Shown one piece after another: positions 14,803-21,244 of a stretch of 29,043 nt of DNA. The stretch comes from a virus. A program made the position numbers and the translations under genes. The stretch is from the IMG/VR virus record IMGVR_UViG_3300045950_000211, positions 1 to 29,043 of that record. One strand, 5' to 3'. The first letter of the stretch is position 1. The number at the start of each line of letters is the position of its first letter. Under the pieces are notes generated by a model that saw only the letters and a program-made list of their open reading frames with translations, was not told the DNA's origin and made no database searches.

Positions 14803-15206
14803 GACAGGCCGGCCGTGTCGTCGCGCCGGAACACCGGCGGGCTGCCGGCGAAGGCCGCGGCCAGGCTCGGGCGTACTGCCTCGGCCGCGGGCAGGCCGAG
14901 CGACACGCGCCCGGCGGCCAGGTGCTCGAGCAGGCGGCGCGCGTCCTCGTAGCGCTGGCGCACCTCCTCGCTCGCGGCGTGGCGCCAGAGCCGGTAGCGG
15001 GCGATGTCACAGGTGAGGTTGCGCACCAGTGGCGGCACGCTCGGCAGCGGCAGCGGATAGCGCGCCGCCAGGTGCGCGCTGACCTCGGCGGCGGCATCGG
15101 CCAGCGCGCGCTCGAGGGTGGCGGCATGGGGCTGGCCGCTCGTCAGTTGGTTGAGTTCGGCCGCGCCGAAGGCGGTCTCGAGATCGGCGATGCTGGCGTA
15201 GTTCAC
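14799..15206 (-). CDS. Gp36-like head-tail connector protein (DUF1320)
   Basis: The 135-residue protein begins MNYASIADLETAFGAAELNQLTS, the characteristic start of the DUF1320/Mu gp36 family. An alternating helical part follows (ALADAAAEVSAHLAARYPLPL, then LVRNLTCDIARYRLW, RYEDARRLLEHLAAG), giving the HK97 gp6-like all-helical connector fold. Such proteins extend the portal ring and receive the tail. The first residues (ADLETAFGAAEL) are repeated in the small protein encoded immediately upstream (ADLEAAFGAAEL), and so is the DNA, indicating a local duplication. It overlaps both neighbours by 4 bp. Confidence 0.85.
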   Translation of the reverse strand: MNYASIADLETAFGAAELNQLTSGQPHAATLERALADAAAEVSAHLAARYPLPLPSVPPLVRNLTCDIARYRLWRHAASEEVRQRYEDARRLLEHLAAGRVSLGLPAAEAVRPSLAAAFAGSPPVFRRDDTAGLS

Positions 15207-15401
15207 GGCCGCCGGGCCTCGTCCAGGGCGGCCGTCTCCGCGGCCGGCGTCACCGCGCCGACGGCGAGGAGCGGCTCGGCGCGGGCGGCCGGCAGATGCA
15301 GGATCTCGCCCACCGCGTAGCGCACCCGATCGTGCAGGATGGGGGTGAGCGCGCGGTAGGGCGCGAGCTCGGCCGCGCCGAAGGCGGCCTCCAGATCGGC
15401 G
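15153..15401. repeat. 37-bp near-identical direct repeat (15153-15189 and 15365-15401)
   Basis: The two copies differ at 3 of 37 positions. Each encodes the start of a gene (ADLE-x-AFGAAEL): copy one in the gp36-like gene, copy two in the 71-residue gene. It is the clearest DNA trace of the duplication that made the 71-residue gene. Confidence 0.8.
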
Positions 15402-15418
15402 CCGGGGGCGGCCATCAT
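15203..15418 (-). CDS. Small chimeric protein: start of gp36-like joined to end of the upstream small protein (71 aa)
   Basis: Residues ~7-19 (GADLEAAFGAAELAPY) match the N-terminus of the downstream gp36-like protein. Residues ~23-58 (LTPILHDRVRYAVGEILHLPAARAEPLLAVGAV) match the C-terminal half of the upstream 83-residue protein (FPVDHDRVYHPAGEVLHLTPVTAEALIAAGAA). An N-part from the downstream gene and a C-part from the upstream gene is exactly what tandem duplication across the gene boundary would create. It overlaps both neighbours by 4 bp, so the reading frame and coupling are kept. The repeated half resembles small phage proteins with the pattern HDG-x-x-Y-x-PGE-x-x-x-L. Function unknown; possibly a head-region accessory. 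Confidence 0.7.
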   Translation of the reverse strand: MMAAPGADLEAAFGAAELAPYRALTPILHDRVRYAVGEILHLPAARAEPLLAVGAVTPAAETAALDEARRP

Positions 15419-15666
15419 GCCGGCGGCAGCGGCAGCGGCAGCGGCAGGTCGGCGAGCGGCACGGCCGCGCCGGCCGCGATCAGCGCCTCTGCCGTCACCG
15501 GGGTCAGGTGCAGCACCTCACCGGCCGGGTGGTAGACCCGATCGTGATCGACCGGGAACAGGAGCTTGACCGGCGCGCGCGGCACTTCTTCCACCGGTGG
15601 CAGCGGCGGCAGTGCCGGGGCGGTGCTGTCCTCTGGACTCGGGGTCGGAGTCGGGGTGCGGGCCAT
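15415..15666 (-). CDS. Small head-region protein with V-x-HD-x-V-Y-x-PGE motif (83 aa)
   Basis: The first ~30 residues are proline-rich and low in complexity (TPTPTPSPEDSTAPALPPLPP). The rest is a compact domain: VKLLFPVDHDRVYHPAGEVLHLTPVTAEALIAAGAA. This resembles a short domain seen in many phage head-tail regions (the pattern of a hydrophobic strand, HDG, Y-x-PGE, then a helix ending GAA). The end consists of alternating Leu-Pro from a GGCAGC-type repeat (about 15421-15450), which may slip. It lies 9 bp after the preceding paralogue-type gene and overlaps the chimeric gene by 4 bp. No function is assigned. Confidence 0.68.
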   Translation of the reverse strand: MARTPTPTPSPEDSTAPALPPLPPVEEVPRAPVKLLFPVDHDRVYHPAGEVLHLTPVTAEALIAAGAAVPLADLPLPLPLPPA

Positions 15667-15675
15667 GGGATCTCC

Positions 15676-16026
15676 TCAGATGTCGTCAAAGCCGATGAGC
15701 AGGAGGGTCACGTTGCTCTGCGCGGTGACGCCGTTCTCGTAGCGCACTCGATGTAAGCGGCCTGTCCTCAAGGCGGTGGTCTGCGCGAAGGTGTCCATAT
15801 CGGTTGGAGCCTGCGCCCGGTCCCACAGCGTGCGACTCGGACACACTCGCCACGTCGTGCCATCGTCCGACCACTCGACCGATATGCGCTGAACGTTCGA
15901 CGCCACGGCGCTGTACATGACGAGCACCAGGGCGGCGAGGCCCGGTGAGTCGGCGAGATCGACGACGGGCGAGATCCATTGCCCACTCGCCGCGACCGGT
16001 CCGAGATCCCAGCGCCAGCGCCGCAT
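15676..16026 (-). CDS. Capsid-proximal beta-sandwich-like protein, second of a tandem pair (116 aa)
   Basis: It is a paralogue of the 115-residue protein encoded just upstream: both share GxVAAS-x-x-x-I-x-P-x-VDL near the start, EWSDDG-x-x-W in the middle, and NG-x-TAQ-x-N-x-x-x-x-x-x-GFD at the end. The SDDG-x-x-W pattern is also found in discoidin-like domains, and the tail protein at 7383-8951 has a comparable SADGVTW. The base composition is a little less GC-rich than its neighbours. Position directly after the major capsid and its paralogue suggests a head decoration or head-fibre protein. That is an inference; no homologue of known function is recognised. Confidence 0.62.
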   Translation of the reverse strand: MRRWRWDLGPVAASGQWISPVVDLADSPGLAALVLVMYSAVASNVQRISVEWSDDGTTWRVCPSRTLWDRAQAPTDMDTFAQTTALRTGRLHRVRYENGVTAQSNVTLLLIGFDDI

Positions 16027-16040
16027 CGTCCTGCCTCCGC

Positions 16041-16388
16041 TCAGTAATTATCGAAGCCCATGACGCGGATGCGCAGGTTGGTCTGCGCGGTCGTGCCGTT
16101 CCGGCCGCGGATCCGCAAGTAGCGCCCGAAGCGCACGCAGGGAAAGGGCACCGTCGTGCCGGCCCAGTTGCTCACAGCCAGATGCTGGCCGATGATGTTC
16201 GGCCCCATGAACCATTCGACGCCATCGTCCGACCACTCCGGCCAGATCTGGTGGCCCGAGCTGTGCAGGCCGATGGCGCCGACGTACAGGTTCTTGGTGC
16301 CGGCGCGCCCCTCGAGGTCGACGGGCGGCGTGATGTACTCGGCGCTGGCCGCGACCGCGCCCATGTTGAATTGCATGATGAGTGACAT
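16041..16388 (-). CDS. Capsid-proximal beta-sandwich-like protein, first of a tandem pair (115 aa)
   Basis: The protein reads MQFNMGAVAASAEYITPPVDLEGRAG, then PEWSDDGVEWFMGPNI, then RFGRYLRIRGRNGTTAQTNLRIRVMGFDNY. Strand-rich throughout, with several aromatic residues, no membrane segment and no enzyme motif. It is encoded 25 bp downstream of the major capsid gene and 14 bp before its own paralogue. The arginine-rich RYLRIRGRNGTTAQ segment could contact the capsid or a sugar. A tandem gene duplication has clearly happened; the paralogues have diverged to roughly one residue in four identical by eye, so it is not recent. A head decoration function is likely only by location. Confidence 0.65.
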   Translation of the reverse strand: MSLIMQFNMGAVAASAEYITPPVDLEGRAGTKNLYVGAIGLHSSGHQIWPEWSDDGVEWFMGPNIIGQHLAVSNWAGTTVPFPCVRFGRYLRIRGRNGTTAQTNLRIRVMGFDNY

Positions 16389-16413
16389 CGCGTGCTCCTC
16401 GTTGGGGCCGGCC

Positions 16414-17358
16414 TCAGCCGACCGCGTTCTGGAAGAAGTACCCGGCGGCCGGCGCGCTCACCACCTCGCGCACGCTCTCGCCGACGCGCAGGCGAGTGCC
16501 GCCGCGCAGGCCCGAGCGCGGCTCCTCGATCTCGCCGGCGATGCGCGTGCCGAACTGCGCGGTGAAGCCGAAGGTCGGCTGATCGGTGGCGGCGGCGTCC
16601 TCGGAGACGTAGAGCAGCGCGCAGTGGTTGCCCCAGACGCGCTGGAAGGCCGGCGGCTGGCCGCGGCGGGCGGTGTTGACGAAGCCGCTGCCGACCAGCA
16701 CGTTCGGCAGCTCGAGCAGCTCGGCCAACTGCTGGCGGGTGACGGCGCCGCCGGTCTGGGCGCTGGCGTTGGCGGCCTGGATGAGGCGCGGATGCTGGCG
16801 CAGGCGCGTCCAGGTGCGCTGGCCGAGCACGATGGTGTTGGGGCGCACCAGCGGCACGTCGAGCGCCGTCAGGAGCGCATCCAGCGGATGGCTGCTGGCG
16901 AAGTCCGACCACTGGCTGGTGCCGGAGAGGGTCACGGTGTGACCGGCGGCGTAGCTCGCGAGCGCGAACACCCGGTTCGCCACCCGCACCTCGCGATCGA
17001 GCATGACGAGACCGGCCAGGAGCTGCGTCGAGCGCGCGAGCGGGCTCGCCGCCGGGCCTGCGCCCATGGCCTCGTAGGCCTCGGTCTCCTCGTGCGGCAC
17101 CAGGTCATCGAGGCCGAAGTCCACGCACTCCTCGGTGGTGAGGCTGCCGCCGAACTCCACCATGGTGGGCTCGCTCCTGCGCCCGACCAGGGTGTTCGGC
17201 ACCGTGTAGGCGTCGGCCTGGTGATAGACCGTGTAAGCGAAGCGCTTGGCGGTCTGGATGCGCGGCAGCACCCGATCGGCGATGAGGTCGACGTCGCGGT
17301 TCCTGTAGCCGATCGCGATCGCGGTCAGCTCGGGGTTGAGCGGAAAGGCAGTGCTCAT
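16414..17358 (-). CDS. Major capsid protein (314 aa)
   Basis: The sequence matches the family of siphophage capsid proteins that begin with an IAIGYRNRDVDLIADRVLPR segment, followed by TVPNTLVGRRSEPTMVEF and LTTEECVDFGLDDLVP. A central helical part has QLLAGLVMLDREVRVANRVF. The C-terminal half has RPNTIVLGQRTWTRLRQHP, NVLVGSGFVNTARRGQPP, VWGNHCALLYVSEDA and a closing RVGESVREVVSAPAAGYFFQNAV. It is not Mu gpT itself but the family found with Mu-like head genes in other transposable siphoviruses; the HK97 fold is assumed. Several hundred copies form the icosahedral shell. The gene order decoration-capsid-small proteins-gp36 and good Shine-Dalgarno (CGGAG) support it. Confidence 0.88.
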   Translation of the reverse strand: MSTAFPLNPELTAIAIGYRNRDVDLIADRVLPRIQTAKRFAYTVYHQADAYTVPNTLVGRRSEPTMVEFGGSLTTEECVDFGLDDLVPHEETEAYEAMGAGPAASPLARSTQLLAGLVMLDREVRVANRVFALASYAAGHTVTLSGTSQWSDFASSHPLDALLTALDVPLVRPNTIVLGQRTWTRLRQHPRLIQAANASAQTGGAVTRQQLAELLELPNVLVGSGFVNTARRGQPPAFQRVWGNHCALLYVSEDAAATDQPTFGFTAQFGTRIAGEIEEPRSGLRGGTRLRVGESVREVVSAPAAGYFFQNAVG

Positions 17359-17390
17359 GGCGAGGGCTCCGGGGTCAGGTCAGCGGGCGC

Positions 17391-17750
17391 TCAGAGCACG
17401 CCCTGGGAGATGAGGCAGCGGATGCGATCGCCGGCCGCGGCGGCATCCTCGAGGGCGAAGCCGACGACGCGGTTGCCGACGGTGGCGGCCGGTATCGCGC
17501 GGCCGGTGGCGTCGGCCGTGAGTGGCGCCCCGCGCGCGATCGCGGCACCGGCCGTGACGAAGGCGATCCCGGTCATGAGCACGTCCACGCGCTGGCCGGC
17601 GGCGATCGCGAGCTCGTCGCTGATGCCGATGCTGGCGGCGGTGGCGCTGTTGGCGAGGCCCACGGTGTCGTTCGCGGTCAGCATCACGATCCGGCTCGGA
17701 TCGAGTGCGGTGCCGGCGAGGTAGCTCTTGGCGAGGATCGGGTTGGCCAT
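17391..17750 (-). CDS. Head decoration / capsid-stabilising protein (119 aa)
   Basis: The protein begins ANPILAKSYLAGTALDPSRIV, with the rest a beta-rich domain (TVGLANSATAASIGISDEL, then GQRVDVLMTGIAFVTAGAAIARGAPLTADATGR and VVGFALEDAAAAGDRIRCLISQ). This is the pattern of DUF2190-like decoration proteins, where repeated glycine and alanine-rich turns (RGAPLTAD, VGFALEDA) form a small beta-barrel. It sits immediately upstream of the major capsid gene, the usual location, with a strong AGGAG ribosome binding site. The trimer sits on the shell surface after expansion. The call is firm in class; the exact family name is from memory of the pattern. Confidence 0.8.
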   Translation of the reverse strand: MANPILAKSYLAGTALDPSRIVMLTANDTVGLANSATAASIGISDELAIAAGQRVDVLMTGIAFVTAGAAIARGAPLTADATGRAIPAATVGNRVVGFALEDAAAAGDRIRCLISQGVL

Positions 17751-17762
17751 GGCGGGCTCCTG

Positions 17763-18338
17763 TTACGGGGTGGGGTGGGCCTGGCCGCGCAGCACCTGGG
17801 CCACGGCCTCGGCGAAGGACAGGCGCAGGCCGGCGCGCTCGCGCTCGGCCTGGTGGGCCTGGGCGGCGCGGGCGATGGCCTCCGGATCGGCGGCCGCGGC
17901 GGCGGCCGGCTCGGTGGCACCGGCCGGGGGCGTCAGCGCCGGGGCGTGGGCGACGAAGGCGGCGAAGCCCTCGGGGTCCTGGCGGGCGTAGGCCAGGGCC
18001 CAGGGCAGGAGCGCGGGCGTCAGGCGGCCGGCGGCCTGGGCGGCGGTCACGGCCTGCTGGGCGCTGGCCTCGGCCTCAGCAGTCTCCGCCGCGGCCAGGC
18101 GGGCCTCCAGCTCGGTGCAGCGGGCCGCGAGCTCGGCGTGGGTGGCTGCGGGCACCCACGCCGCTGGATCGGGCGCGGCCTGCGTCGCCTGGGCGGCCAG
18201 GGCGACCGTCTCCTCGGCCGCCGCCAGGCGCTCCATCAGGCGCTGCAGGTGATCGAGCAGATCCTCCACGCTCGCCTGGCCGGGCAGGCTCAGGTGGTGA
18301 CAGACACGCTCCAGGATCTCGGCATCGGCGGGGGTCAT
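17763..18338 (-). CDS. Possible internally started scaffold protein (Z-like, 191 aa)
   Basis: An in-frame ATG at 18338 follows GAGG with an 8-base spacing on the minus strand, right at the boundary between the protease domain and the helical scaffold. The product would begin MTPADAEILERVCHHLSLPG. Mu makes a separate scaffold (Z) from the 3' part of the protease gene I in the same way. Whether it is used here is an inference from the motif and that precedent. Confidence 0.45.
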   Translation of the reverse strand: MTPADAEILERVCHHLSLPGQASVEDLLDHLQRLMERLAAAEETVALAAQATQAAPDPAAWVPAATHAELAARCTELEARLAAAETAEAEASAQQAVTAAQAAGRLTPALLPWALAYARQDPEGFAAFVAHAPALTPPAGATEPAAAAAADPEAIARAAQAHQAERERAGLRLSFAEAVAQVLRGQAHPTP

Positions 18339-18881
18339 GGCGTGGGCCTCGGGGGTCGTGAGATCCGGCGGCCGCGTCGCGCTCGCCGCCGCCGTGAGCT
18401 CGGCCAGGTTGGGGGTGTGGGTGAGAGCGGCGCCCTCGAGGGCCAGCACGCGGCCGCTGGCCGGCTCGTAGCGGAACACCGGCGACAGGTAGCGGTACTC
18501 GCGGGCGGCGAGCAGGGCGGCCGCGCGCTCGGTCCAGCGCACCCGGCCCCAGATCCCGTCCGCGCGCGCCTCGATGGCCTCGATCCAGCCGGCGGCCGGG
18601 ACCGGTCCGCTCTTCAGGGCGGCGTCCAGGCTCTGGTGCTCGTAGTCGACGGGGAGCTCGCCGCCGTGGGCGGCGAAGGCGGCCAGCACCGCCGCCACGT
18701 CCACCGTGTAGGGGCCGCGGCCGTCGCGGCCGCTGACGGTGCCGGCCGGCAGCAGGTGCACCCAGTCCGGGGCCGCCGCCGGCTCGGCCGTCTGTGGCGC
18801 GGCGACCGCGAGCCCCACGCCGCCGGTGATGCGGGCGGACGGGCTCGGATCGGAGGGCGCGGACAGGGCAGTGGCAGGCAT
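17763..18881 (-). CDS. Head maturation protease with C-terminal scaffold (Mu I/Z-like, 372 aa)
   Basis: The first ~185 residues are a phage I-like protease: DWVHLLPAGTVSGRDGRGPYTVD, PVDYEHQSLDA with AGWIEAIEARADGIWGRVRWTERAAALLAAREYRYLSPVFRYEP, then ALTHTPNLAEL. The C-terminal ~190 residues are alanine-rich helices of a scaffold, with coiled coil around ELAARCTELEARLAAAETAEAEA. The protease processes scaffold and capsid during head assembly. The start ATG at 18881 was preferred to 18917 because the protein family begins near there and the extra 12 residues (WRDGA etc.) look non-coding. An internal ATG at 18338 could start a separate scaffold, as for Mu gpZ. It follows a 273-bp non-coding gap. 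Confidence 0.85.
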   Translation of the reverse strand: MPATALSAPSDPSPSARITGGVGLAVAAPQTAEPAAAPDWVHLLPAGTVSGRDGRGPYTVDVAAVLAAFAAHGGELPVDYEHQSLDAALKSGPVPAAGWIEAIEARADGIWGRVRWTERAAALLAAREYRYLSPVFRYEPASGRVLALEGAALTHTPNLAELTAAASATRPPDLTTPEAHAMTPADAEILERVCHHLSLPGQASVEDLLDHLQRLMERLAAAEETVALAAQATQAAPDPAAWVPAATHAELAARCTELEARLAAAETAEAEASAQQAVTAAQAAGRLTPALLPWALAYARQDPEGFAAFVAHAPALTPPAGATEPAAAAAADPEAIARAAQAHQAERERAGLRLSFAEAVAQVLRGQAHPTP

Positions 18882-19154
18882 GGCGCCATCTCGCCAGCAC
18901 CCCGCCCGGGGCACCACGGAACCCCCGTTAGAGCCGCAAAGGGGCGCTGACGGGCGCCAGCGCCGCGATCGGGCGCCACCGGCCCGCTAACATCGACGGG
19001 AACCCGGTTCAGTTCGGTTCAGTTTCGGGGTGCAACGTCTCGGCAATACCCTACTGGCGGGTCGGGCCTCCGACGGCTCCTGCGCGCTCTCAGGGCCTCT
19101 GGCGTGAGGGGGGCAAAATGCCGCCCGAGGGCGCCCCGGGGGTGGGGTCGAGCC
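18882..19154. other. 273-bp non-coding spacer upstream of the protease/scaffold gene
   Basis: This is the longest gap inside the structural operon. It has no supported ORF. On the minus strand just after the gpG stop there is an imperfect hairpin (GGGCGGC-ATTTT-GCCCCCC, one C-C mismatch, about 19111-19129) without a T-run, then a tandem 10-mer (19005-19024). A separate promoter for the capsid genes could lie here, but no convincing -35/-10 pair was found. In Mu the I gene also has its own late promoter. Confidence 0.45.
19005..19024. repeat. Tandem 10-bp direct repeat CGGTTCAGTT x2
   Basis: Two exact head-to-tail copies of CGGTTCAGTT, one helical turn apart, lie in the spacer before the protease gene. 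AT content is higher than around it. It may be a binding site for an activator. Confidence 0.55.
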
Positions 19155-19601
19155 TCAGCCCTCGATCTCGTCGGTGAGGAACTCCGAGAGCAGCTCGAGG
19201 ATGCTCTCGCGGTCGCCCGCGCCCAGGCTGCCCCGCGCCGGATCGGCCAGCAGCAGGCCGCGCCGGGGCATGTGCCGGGTGCCCCACTCGTGGAAGGTGG
19301 CGTAGTGCTGGCCGAAGCCGACCTGGGCCCAGTCGGCGCCGGCGGCCGAGGTCAGGCTGCCCTGCATGTCGCCCTCGTCGTAGAGGATGGCCGTCTTGCG
19401 GCGCTTCTTCTTCAGGGTGGCGGGGGCGAGCGGCTCCCAGGGCCGGCCGTTGGGGTCCATCTGGCGCTCGAAGCGCGCCTCGACCCGGGCCTCGAGCTCG
19501 GTGGCAATGCCGCGCATGACCGGCCGCAGATCGGACAGACGGCGCGCCAGCCGTGCCAGCGTCGTCAGAAGCTCGCGGTCGTCGACGGTGATCTCGAGCA
19601 T
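19155..19601 (-). CDS. Virion morphogenesis protein (Mu gpG family)
   Basis: The 148-residue protein shows the gpG pattern: ELEARVEARFERQMDPNGRPWEPLAPATL near residues 35-62, then a basic KKKRRK, ILYDEGDMQGSLTS, and the conserved YATFHEWGT motif near residue 105. A short helical end EDRESILELLSEFL-like closes it. This protein acts in tail completion or head-tail joining. It starts with a GAGG site 11 bases upstream and is separated from the MuF gene by 106 bp that contain a 99-bp palindromic element. It is followed by the 273-bp spacer. Confidence 0.88.
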   Translation of the reverse strand: MLEITVDDRELLTTLARLARRLSDLRPVMRGIATELEARVEARFERQMDPNGRPWEPLAPATLKKKRRKTAILYDEGDMQGSLTSAAGADWAQVGFGQHYATFHEWGTRHMPRRGLLLADPARGSLGAGDRESILELLSEFLTDEIEG

Positions 19602-19619
19602 GCGGTGCTATCCTCTCCG

Positions 19620-19718
19620 GCCTGGAGTGACGAGCCGTGGAAATTTTCGGAGTCCACGGAAGACGTCCAGTTTTGGGCGGCTCGATGAGGGGACGTCCGG
19701 CCCTCCGTCACTCCAGGC
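19620..19718. repeat. 99-bp palindromic element with 13-bp perfect inverted ends, between MuF and gpG genes
   Basis: GCCTGGAGTGACG at 19620-19632 is the exact inverted complement of 19706-19718. Inside are nested inverted pairs: CGAGCCG (19631-19637) with CGGCTCG (19678-19684), and CCGTGGA (19635-19641) with TCCACGG (19653-19659). The right arm contains the last codons and stop of the MuF gene. The size and architecture resemble a REP/MITE-like palindromic unit. No target duplication was seen. Confidence 0.7.
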
Positions 19719-21045
19719 TTCCCCACAGGACTTCGATTTCTGCGTTGCGCAGGCGGTCGCGCAAGTCTGACAGGTTTGCTCTGTAGGCAGACTTCACCGC
19801 ATTGGTGCTGCGTTTCGGCCGCTCCAGCACGAAGTCCACCTCCATCGCCAGTTGCGCCGGCTCGCCGCGCCGGCCGGGCAAGAGCCAGAGGAGCTTGCCG
19901 CTCTTGACGTCGAGCAGGAGTGCCTGGGCGCCGCGGGCGAAGGCCGCCGGCAGTTGCTGCCAGTCGCTCGCGCTCAGGGCGTTGCCCGCCGCCTCGTGCC
20001 GGCGCGCCTTCGGCCCGTGCACCACGCCGGGCCGCACCATCACCTCGGCCGTGAGCGGTCGGATGCCGGCGGCGCGCAAGTGCGCCAGATCCGTGGCCGA
20101 GAGCACGCCGAGCCAGCCCTGGCGCCGCCCGGCCCGCCCGGCCTGCGCCTGCGGCAGCCACTCGGCCCAGTCGCGCGCGGCCAGCGCATTCAGGACATCG
20201 GCGTTGCCGGCGCCGATGTCGGCCGCGTAGCGCGCCACCTTCTGCCGGCCGGCATCGACGAGGCCTTGCCAGCGGCTCGCCGCCTCGCCGACGTTGTAGG
20301 CGAAGCCCGGATCCACCGCGGCCGGTACCTCACGCACCGTGCCGGTGCGCGTGTCCACCCAGGGCACCAGCGGCTCCTCGGGCGCGCGCTTCTTCAGATC
20401 GGCCCGGCGCTCGTATTCGCTGGCGCGCATCGGCACCGCTTTGCACCTGCAGCGCCACCCATTGGGTGGATAGTGCGTCTGCCACCACGGGTCATCCACC
20501 GTCAGGGTCAGGTTGTGCCAGGGGCGATGACTCTCGCGCACGCGCTCGTCGGCGCGCGTGACGTAGCGCAGATAGGGATGCGTGCCGCGGGAGGCCTCGA
20601 TCCGCTCCCAGCGTCCGGCGGCATAGGCCATGCGGGTGTTCACGTCGTAGATGAGGCGCAGGCGCGCCGGGTTGAACACCGTGCGCACGAGCTGGCCCTC
20701 GGGGGTGGGCACCCAGCGCTCGCCCCACCAGCCGGCCGCGCCCAGGAGTTGGCGCGCGCTCCGGGTCCAGTCGCGGCGCGTGAGATCGCCGCCAACGCTG
20801 GCCTCGAGGCCCTGGCGCAGGCTCTCGAGCAGGTCGGCGTGGGCCAGCCGCGAGACGGTGAACTGGCGGGCGTGCTCCTCGTGCCAGAGCTCGCGCCAGT
20901 CGTAGGTGACGCGCACGCGGTCGCGCTCGCGCATGTAGCGCGCCGCCTCCTCGGGCGGCAGCCTGAAGGCGCGCGCGAACTCGGTCGGGCTCGCCGCCTG
21001 GAAGAGCGGCTGCGGGCCGGGATCAGCGTCGAGCCGGACCGGCAT
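19708..21045 (-). CDS. MuF-type minor head protein with C-terminal nuclease-toxin-like domain (445 aa)
   Basis: Residues ~1-250 are the MuF/SPP1 gp7 minor head domain: VFNPARLRLIYDVNTRMAYAAGRWERIEA, then YLRYVTRADERVRESHRPWHNLTLTVDDPWWQTHYPPNGWRCRC, the family signature ending in NGWRC-x-C. This protein sits inside the head at the portal. Residues ~325-445 form a separate domain (VVHGPKARRHEAAGNALSASDWQQLPAAF, then GKLLWLLPGRRG, LAMEVDFVLERPKRS, and a final NAEIEVLWGS). It resembles the phage-barnase-EndoU-colicin-RelE-like (PBECR) nuclease fold found at the C-terminus of many MuF proteins. A histidine-arginine pair and tryptophan in that domain are plausible catalytic or binding residues. 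The start overlaps the previous gene by 23 bp. The domain assignment is from pattern only. Confidence 0.82.
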   Translation of the reverse strand: MPVRLDADPGPQPLFQAASPTEFARAFRLPPEEAARYMRERDRVRVTYDWRELWHEEHARQFTVSRLAHADLLESLRQGLEASVGGDLTRRDWTRSARQLLGAAGWWGERWVPTPEGQLVRTVFNPARLRLIYDVNTRMAYAAGRWERIEASRGTHPYLRYVTRADERVRESHRPWHNLTLTVDDPWWQTHYPPNGWRCRCKAVPMRASEYERRADLKKRAPEEPLVPWVDTRTGTVREVPAAVDPGFAYNVGEAASRWQGLVDAGRQKVARYAADIGAGNADVLNALAARDWAEWLPQAQAGRAGRRQGWLGVLSATDLAHLRAAGIRPLTAEVMVRPGVVHGPKARRHEAAGNALSASDWQQLPAAFARGAQALLLDVKSGKLLWLLPGRRGEPAQLAMEVDFVLERPKRSTNAVKSAYRANLSDLRDRLRNAEIEVLWGSLE

Positions 21046-21244
21046 CGGCCTCGCTCCCCTTCAGGCGCTGCCAGTCGTCGCGGCAGTCGGCGTCGCACCA
21101 GCGCCGTCCGGGCGGCGTCTCGGCGCCGCAGGCATGGCAGCGGCCCCGATCCGGCAGTGGCGGCGGCCGCAGGCCGTGCCGGGCGAGCGCGAGCTCGAGC
21201 GCCTGCTCCTCGAGCGCCTGGGCCCGATCGGCCTCATCCGCCAT
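21023..21244 (-). CDS. Small zinc-finger protein between portal and MuF genes (73 aa)
   Basis: The start ATG at 21244 gives MADEADRAQALEEQALELALARHG, an acidic helix, followed by RCHACGAETPPGRRWCDADCRDDWQRL. The four cysteines C-x2-C ... C-x3-C are a small zinc ribbon of the kind found in DUF2116/DksA-TraR-like phage proteins. It overlaps the portal stop by 11 bp and the MuF start by 23 bp. The longer frame from 21322 would lie inside the portal gene, so it is rejected. It could regulate transcription or act structurally in the head; the sequence does not say which. Confidence 0.72.
   Translation of the reverse strand: MADEADRAQALEEQALELALARHGLRPPPLPDRGRCHACGAETPPGRRWCDADCRDDWQRLKGSEADAGPARR

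Noticed and set aside
18184-18200. GCGTCGCCTGGG as an end-repeat copy (also near 28948)
   Set aside because: Only 8-11 bases match and the AATGT core is missing; chance in GC-rich DNA.
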